Assembly (NCBI GenBank): GCA_024224995.1
Contig: JAAENB010000108.1
Coordinates: 1-9,600 of the forward strand
DNA from: a bacterium
Lineage (GTDB): Bacteria; Spirochaetota; UBA4802; UBA5550
DNA length: 9,600 bases
Direction of reading: 5' to 3'
The notes under the pieces were generated by a model. It was given only the letters and a program-made list of their open reading frames with translations. It did not search any database and was not told the DNA's origin. Positions 6,521 through 9,600 of this stretch are shown here, piece after piece. The translations under genes were made by a program, and so were the position numbers. How positions within the stretch are numbered: position 1 is the stretch's first letter; every line of letters begins with the position of its first letter.

Positions 6521-6557
6521 CTATTTAGCCGGGGGCTCTGTCCCCCGGTTTAAATAG
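6521..6557. terminator. Hairpin at the convergent gene junction
   Basis: CCGGGGG (6529-6535) pairs with CCCCCGG (6542-6548) around a 6-base loop. The outer arms CTATTTA (6521-6527) and TAAATAG (6551-6557) pair as well. The hairpin includes the stop codon and last eleven codons of the receptor gene. It lies eight bases after the membrane-protein gene on the other strand. Neither side has a clear T-run, so it may act with Rho or as an mRNA 3' stabiliser and may not be a full intrinsic terminator. Confidence 0.6.
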
Positions 6558-8812
6558 AGAACCAGCTCCACCCGGCTTCCCTCATTACTATACCTCACTT
6601 CATCAAACGCTCCAACAGCCATCATTATTCCCCTGCCGTGCATCATCAAATCTTCGTTAAGCTCTTTTCCGTCCTGGTCCATAAACTTCTCAAAGTTAAA
6701 GCCTTTTCCCTCATCGCTCACCCGGTATACAACGCGTTCCGAATCCAATGAATAGTCAACAAAAACCCTTTTGTTCGCGTTCAGCTCATTATTCTGGCGG
6801 TTCGTAATAAAACTCACGTAGGTATCGGAATGAAGAGCCTCGCTTTTTTCTTCAAACGAAACGTCAAGGTTCCCATGTTCAATAGCGTTAATAAGAATCT
6901 CCCGCAGCGAAATACGAACAATAGAAGCTTTTATGCTGTCGACATATTTCGGCAAACTCATCGTTAGGCGATGGCTGATCTCATCGGCAGTGAGTAAATA
7001 ATTCTTTATTGAATACTCCACCTGCTCCGAAACAAGATAATTCAGCAGCGAATCTTCCAGCACGCTTGAGGCTTTTCCCAGGATCTCGTTCCTTCCTTCA
7101 ACACAGACATATTCCAACCGTACTTCCATCTGCTTTGCTTCGCCAACAAAATAGGACTTAAAACCGGCCTTAAAGGTTACGGGTTTTTTATCGGTCAGCA
7201 ATTGTTCAAGGGTCTCGTGCATAAGGCTGCGGGTAATAGTTTCCTTGCCCGAATCGGCAAAGGAATCATCATGAAGCGTATCAAGAAAGTTTTTTCCAAT
7301 TACCACCTCGGGGTTGATCTTCAACTGCTGCTTAACCGCGTTATTTATAGCGGTAAACCGGAATTTTTCATCCAGGGTAAAGATAATATCATGAGTTCCT
7401 TCAACAAGGAGCCGGTATTTCTTTCCGGATATACTGATTTGCGCGTTCAGGTGGTTTAGATGATTTACGGTATCGGCAAGATCAAAGTTAAGCGTCTCTA
7501 TGCGCTTATGAACTATCTGGAAACGGTTAGCGAGAACCAGGGTTATTCCAATAGTAAAAATTATAAGGCCGTATTTTACCATCCCAATACTGGTAGCGAG
7601 CATTATCTCATCAAAGATATCAAAAAAAGCGCAGAAAACCAGGGTTAAAAAACCGAGGAAAAGGTTTCCGGCAACAGTAGTGATCATTGCCTGGAAAACC
7701 GATATTACAAAAGCAGCAGACCGGCCTTTTTCCTGACTGGTTTTTTTCATATACAATTTTTTGATATCTGAAAAACAGGCTTTCCCTACTTCAAATACCA
7801 GGTAATAAAACAGGAAGAAAACAGCAAACCCTTCCCAGACCCGCAAAAGATCCTGTCCCAGGGGAAGGGGGGCCGGGATCGTAAGGCCAATAAGAAGCAG
7901 GCAAATTCCCGAACAAACAATTGTTATTTTATTAATTTTTTTTAGCAGTAAAAAATCCAGGAAGGCTCCCAGGAACGGGAGCACCGCGTACAGCGCCACC
8001 AACTCCAGGCGCGTAATAATTCCGGTATCCGGTATAATAGAATAAATATATGACGAACGGGATAGAAGAAAAATAAACAGGCAAAAAGAAAACAATCCGT
8101 AAAAAAGATTATACACCTCTTTTCGTCTTCCCAAAAACAGAAAGAGGTGATACAAGCCGATAAACAAATAAATAAACATCAATACCAGGGCCGGGTGATT
8201 CGCGTATCGTTTCAGCAGGGTATCGTACTCATCAATTTCGTACGGGCCATTCCGCTGCAAGCCGGTTCGAATATATGCCGGATCTCCAATAATCCTGAAG
8301 GCAAGGATATTCGTTCCCTGTTTGAGACAAGAAGAATGCATGCCGATAAAAACATCTATCATGTTCCGTCTCTGTTGAATTTCCCCCTGTGGTGAAAGCG
8401 AGACTTCTCTCCGTACCAGGTTCCCATTAACATAGACCTCCCAGTTTATCCCAATCCTGGCAAGATATATTCCCAGTATTTTTTTTGGTTCCGGGCTCTT
8501 TTCCGGCAGTTCAAAAGAACAAACAAGCGTAACATGCTCAGGCGGATTCGTCTTCCATGAAAGAAAACTTCTTCCCGGCATTCCCGGCAGATCAAGATCG
8601 GCTATCCTGATCCGTCTTCCTGATGTGGTTCCCGGTGCTATCCGCAGCCATTCCGGGTCTCCTGCCGGCAGGCTGTTTATCCACTGCTCTGAAAATCCTT
8701 TCCTGGCAAAAAATTCCTTTTGGGTAAGGTCTATTGGAAGCGCGAATAGATTTGATACGGGTGAAAATAAAAGTATTAGAATAAATATATTGAGTATCTT
8801 TGTTAATTTCAT
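6521..8812 (-). CDS. 7TM receptor with PAS and RsbW-like ATPase domains
   Basis: This 763-residue membrane receptor has a signal peptide (about 1-24) and a periplasmic beta-sandwich resembling 7TMR-DISM sensor domains (about 30-200). Seven or so membrane helices follow (about 207-428), then a short coiled linker (430-465), a PAS domain (about 466-580) and a C-terminal HATPase domain (about 620-756). The ATPase motifs are N-box SLREILINAIEHGN (635-648), G1 SDEGKGFNF (699-707) and G2 HGRGIMM (725-731). This is the anti-sigma/RsbW-SpoIIAB type. No HisKA domain or phospho-acceptor histidine is visible, so it is probably a serine kinase or anti-sigma-like switch and not an orthodox histidine kinase. 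I start at 8812 because it gives a proper signal peptide; the frame extends upstream to 8899, across the divergent promoters. No Shine-Dalgarno sequence precedes the ATG. It converges on the ECF sigma operon with 7 bp between. Confidence 0.9.
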   Translation of the reverse strand: MKLTKILNIFILILLFSPVSNLFALPIDLTQKEFFARKGFSEQWINSLPAGDPEWLRIAPGTTSGRRIRIADLDLPGMPGRSFLSWKTNPPEHVTLVCSFELPEKSPEPKKILGIYLARIGINWEVYVNGNLVRREVSLSPQGEIQQRRNMIDVFIGMHSSCLKQGTNILAFRIIGDPAYIRTGLQRNGPYEIDEYDTLLKRYANHPALVLMFIYLFIGLYHLFLFLGRRKEVYNLFYGLFSFCLFIFLLSRSSYIYSIIPDTGIITRLELVALYAVLPFLGAFLDFLLLKKINKITIVCSGICLLLIGLTIPAPLPLGQDLLRVWEGFAVFFLFYYLVFEVGKACFSDIKKLYMKKTSQEKGRSAAFVISVFQAMITTVAGNLFLGFLTLVFCAFFDIFDEIMLATSIGMVKYGLIIFTIGITLVLANRFQIVHKRIETLNFDLADTVNHLNHLNAQISISGKKYRLLVEGTHDIIFTLDEKFRFTAINNAVKQQLKINPEVVIGKNFLDTLHDDSFADSGKETITRSLMHETLEQLLTDKKPVTFKAGFKSYFVGEAKQMEVRLEYVCVEGRNEILGKASSVLEDSLLNYLVSEQVEYSIKNYLLTADEISHRLTMSLPKYVDSIKASIVRISLREILINAIEHGNLDVSFEEKSEALHSDTYVSFITNRQNNELNANKRVFVDYSLDSERVVYRVSDEGKGFNFEKFMDQDGKELNEDLMMHGRGIMMAVGAFDEVRYSNEGSRVELVLYLNRGTEPPAK

Positions 8813-8854
8813 TTTTGTGTTGTTTCTGTTATTATTTATTGGTAAAGAGTAGCT

Positions 8855-8874
8855 AATATAACACATTCTGTCAA
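8855..8874 (-). promoter_or_regulatory. Possible promoter elements of the receptor gene
   Basis: On the minus strand an extended -10 box, TGTTATATT (8855-8863), would give a leader of about 35-40 bases to the ATG at 8812. A perfect TTGACA (complement of 8869-8874) lies only eight bases upstream of it. With 17-base spacing that TTGACA faces TACTCT (8846-8851), a weaker -10. Which pair is used cannot be decided from sequence. Confidence 0.45.
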
Positions 8875-8892
8875 GAACTAACCGTATAACTC

Positions 8893-8921
8893 TTGACAAC
8901 TTATTTAATTTTCTCTATACT
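8893..8921 (+). promoter_or_regulatory. Near-consensus sigma70 promoter of the lipoprotein gene
   Basis: TTGACA (8893-8898), a 17-base AT-rich spacer and TATACT (8916-8921) make this the best promoter in the window. Transcription should start near 8928, leaving about 25 bases before the ATG at 8953, including AGGAG at 8941-8945. This also argues against any coding start upstream of 8953. Confidence 0.85.
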
Positions 8922-8952
8922 TTTTACCCATACCATAAGCAGGAGAATATCC

Positions 8953-9372
8953 ATGATAAAAAAACCCGTTTTATTAGTACTACTAATTTTTTCACTTGTT
9001 TTCATCACGTGCAGCACCCGCAAAGATGGACCGGACGGCTATTGGGTTGATGACAACACGTACCGGCTCGCCGCATCAGCAATGTCTACCCTGGGCCCGG
9101 ACAACCTGGGAGGGAGTCGTCGCGAAGCCAGTAAAAAAGCAGCAATTTTTAATGCCCAAAATCAAATCCTGGAATATTTTAAAAAATTAAAACCAAAAGA
9201 ATCAAACCCGGGAATACGGAACTTTGCTGCCGCAAAAGAAGTTAAGCAATTGGTCAAAAGGGGCGCTGTAATAAAAGTCACTTACGATCAAGAGGATAAC
9301 TGTGAGGTTATATATGAAGTAAAAGCCCGTGGCTTAAAGAAAAAAGCCGCTCTGGCTGTGTGGCCGCAGTAG
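8953..9372 (+). CDS. Small lipoprotein, possibly LPP20-like
   Basis: This is a 139-residue precursor. MIKKPVLLVLLIFSLVFITC is a lipoprotein-type signal peptide with the acylated cysteine at 20. Threonine before the cysteine departs from the classical lipobox but is tolerable in spirochaetes, whose lipoboxes are relaxed. The mature part carries an Ala-rich amphipathic helix (about 54-78, SRREASKKAAIFNAQNQILEYF) and then short strands (about 103-124). The pattern of Ala/Gln-rich helix followed by strands recalls LPP20-type lipoproteins, a weak resemblance. It should be anchored in the inner or outer membrane facing the periplasm. The start at 8953 has AGGAG seven bases upstream and sits under a near-consensus promoter. 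It diverges from the receptor gene; a functional link is unproven. Confidence 0.85.
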   Translation: MIKKPVLLVLLIFSLVFITCSTRKDGPDGYWVDDNTYRLAASAMSTLGPDNLGGSRREASKKAAIFNAQNQILEYFKKLKPKESNPGIRNFAAAKEVKQLVKRGAVIKVTYDQEDNCEVIYEVKARGLKKKAALAVWPQ

Positions 9373-9377
9373 GGGAA

Positions 9378-9446
9378 GGTGATCGGTGGCCGGGTAATCG
9401 GTGATCGGTTAAGAAAAGGGATCGGGGGCCAGGGGTCGGTTAAGAA
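9378..9446. repeat. Degenerate direct repeats after the lipoprotein gene
   Basis: GGTGATCGGT occurs at 9378-9387 and 9400-9409. TCGGTTAAGAA occurs at 9405-9415 and 9436-9446. The segments from ATCGGTGGCCGGG (9382) and ATCGGGGGCCAGGG (9421) are diverged copies of a unit that ends in the same TTAAGAA. The block is GC-rich and non-coding, and it looks like decayed tandem duplication. Confidence 0.65.
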
Positions 9447-9450
9447 CAAC

Positions 9451-9525
9451 ACCGACAGGGCCGGGAAAAAACAGGTCAGAAACTGTGGTGATACCGGGAG
9501 CTGTTTCTATCGGTCCCCAACCCCC
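9451..9525. repeat. Imperfect inverted repeat; second copy of the intergenic element
   Basis: ACCGACAG (9451-9458) and AAACAG (9468-9473) are complementary, with an interruption, to CTGTTTCTATCGGT (9501-9514), so the region can fold into a long imperfect stem. The part 9485-9525 aligns with 3244-3279. Both run GTGGTG, CC-GGG, CTGTT-CT-TCGG, then C-rich sequence, differing by scattered substitutions and small gaps. Confidence 0.6.
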
Positions 9526-9567
9526 TCGCAGGGGGTTGGTTCTGAGAGACGTTGCAGTGCAACGTCT
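9517..9567. repeat. Two strong palindromes, REP-like
   Basis: CCAACCCCC (9517-9525) pairs perfectly with GGGGGTTGG (9531-9539) around TCGCA. Seven bases later AGACGTTGCA (9547-9556) and TGCAACGTCT (9558-9567) form a nearly perfect palindrome, followed by TTT. The paired GC-rich hairpins resemble dispersed REP-type elements; the second motif is one I recall from many unrelated genomes. It could also end transcription of the lipoprotein gene. Nothing recognisable follows to the window end. Confidence 0.65.
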
Positions 9568-9600
9568 TTACTGGCTGGTTTCAGGCAAGGGCTATGGAGA

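Noticed and set aside
8813..8899. N-terminal extension of the receptor reading frame to 8899
   Set aside because: It spans the promoter region, begins at a TTG or at an ATG with no ribosome-binding site, and would bury the signal peptide that starts at 8812.
8893..8952. Upstream start of the lipoprotein frame at TTG 8893
   Set aside because: The TTG is the -35 box of a near-consensus promoter, and the ATG at 8953 has a good ribosome-binding site and opens the signal peptide.
9378..9446. Direct repeats as a CRISPR array
   Set aside because: The units are short, unequal and diverged, with no regular spacers and no cas genes nearby.
9373..9600. A further small gene at the right end
   Set aside because: No frame with a start, ribosome-binding site and plausible protein is seen; the region is dominated by repeats and palindromes.

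Overview
The window is about 9.6 kb of AT-rich bacterial chromosome with eight complete protein genes, one possible gene start at the left edge, and intergenic DNA rich in hairpins. The best guess for the host is a spirochaete or a similar Gram-negative bacterium. The main clue is a receptor with a periplasmic domain, a seven-helix membrane block, a PAS domain and an RsbW-like ATPase domain, an architecture I associate with Leptospira and relatives. A lipoprotein with a relaxed lipobox and several exported proteins also fit. This rests on architecture alone and is not proven.

Left part (1-3290). A bidirectional terminator (105-140) lies downstream of a minus-strand gene for an exported protein made almost entirely of ankyrin repeats (190-2040). 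Divergent from it across 106 bp is a gene for an exported, lysine- and cysteine-containing protein of unknown function (2147-3208). The gap after that gene (3209-3288) holds two hairpins. Part of it matches sequence near the right end of the window, so an intergenic repeat family is present.

Middle part (3289-4869, minus strand). A TetR-family repressor gene is followed by a metallo-beta-lactamase-fold hydrolase gene related to the AHL-lactonase type. The same 19-bp operator-like palindrome, AATGAAT-N5-ATTCATT, lies in front of each gene. The pair therefore looks like an autoregulated, ligand-inducible repressor and enzyme unit.

Right-middle part (4929-6513, plus strand). A sigma70-type promoter precedes an apparent three-gene operon: an unrecognised 164-residue protein, an ECF sigma factor, and a two-helix membrane protein with a His-rich tail. 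The last is a candidate regulator of the sigma factor. Convergent to it, with only 7 bp between the stop codons, is the gene for the 7TM-PAS-RsbW-like receptor (6521-8812). A hairpin covers that junction.

Right part (8813-9600). The receptor gene and a small lipoprotein gene (8953-9372) diverge from an intergenic region with a near-consensus promoter for the lipoprotein. The final 228 bp hold no gene. They contain degenerate direct repeats, a long imperfect inverted repeat and two strong palindromes of REP-like type.

I see no CRISPR array, tRNA, rRNA, transposase or phage gene. The most testable new observations are the matched TetR operators, the ECF and His-rich membrane protein pair beside an RsbW-like receptor, and the intergenic repeat family.
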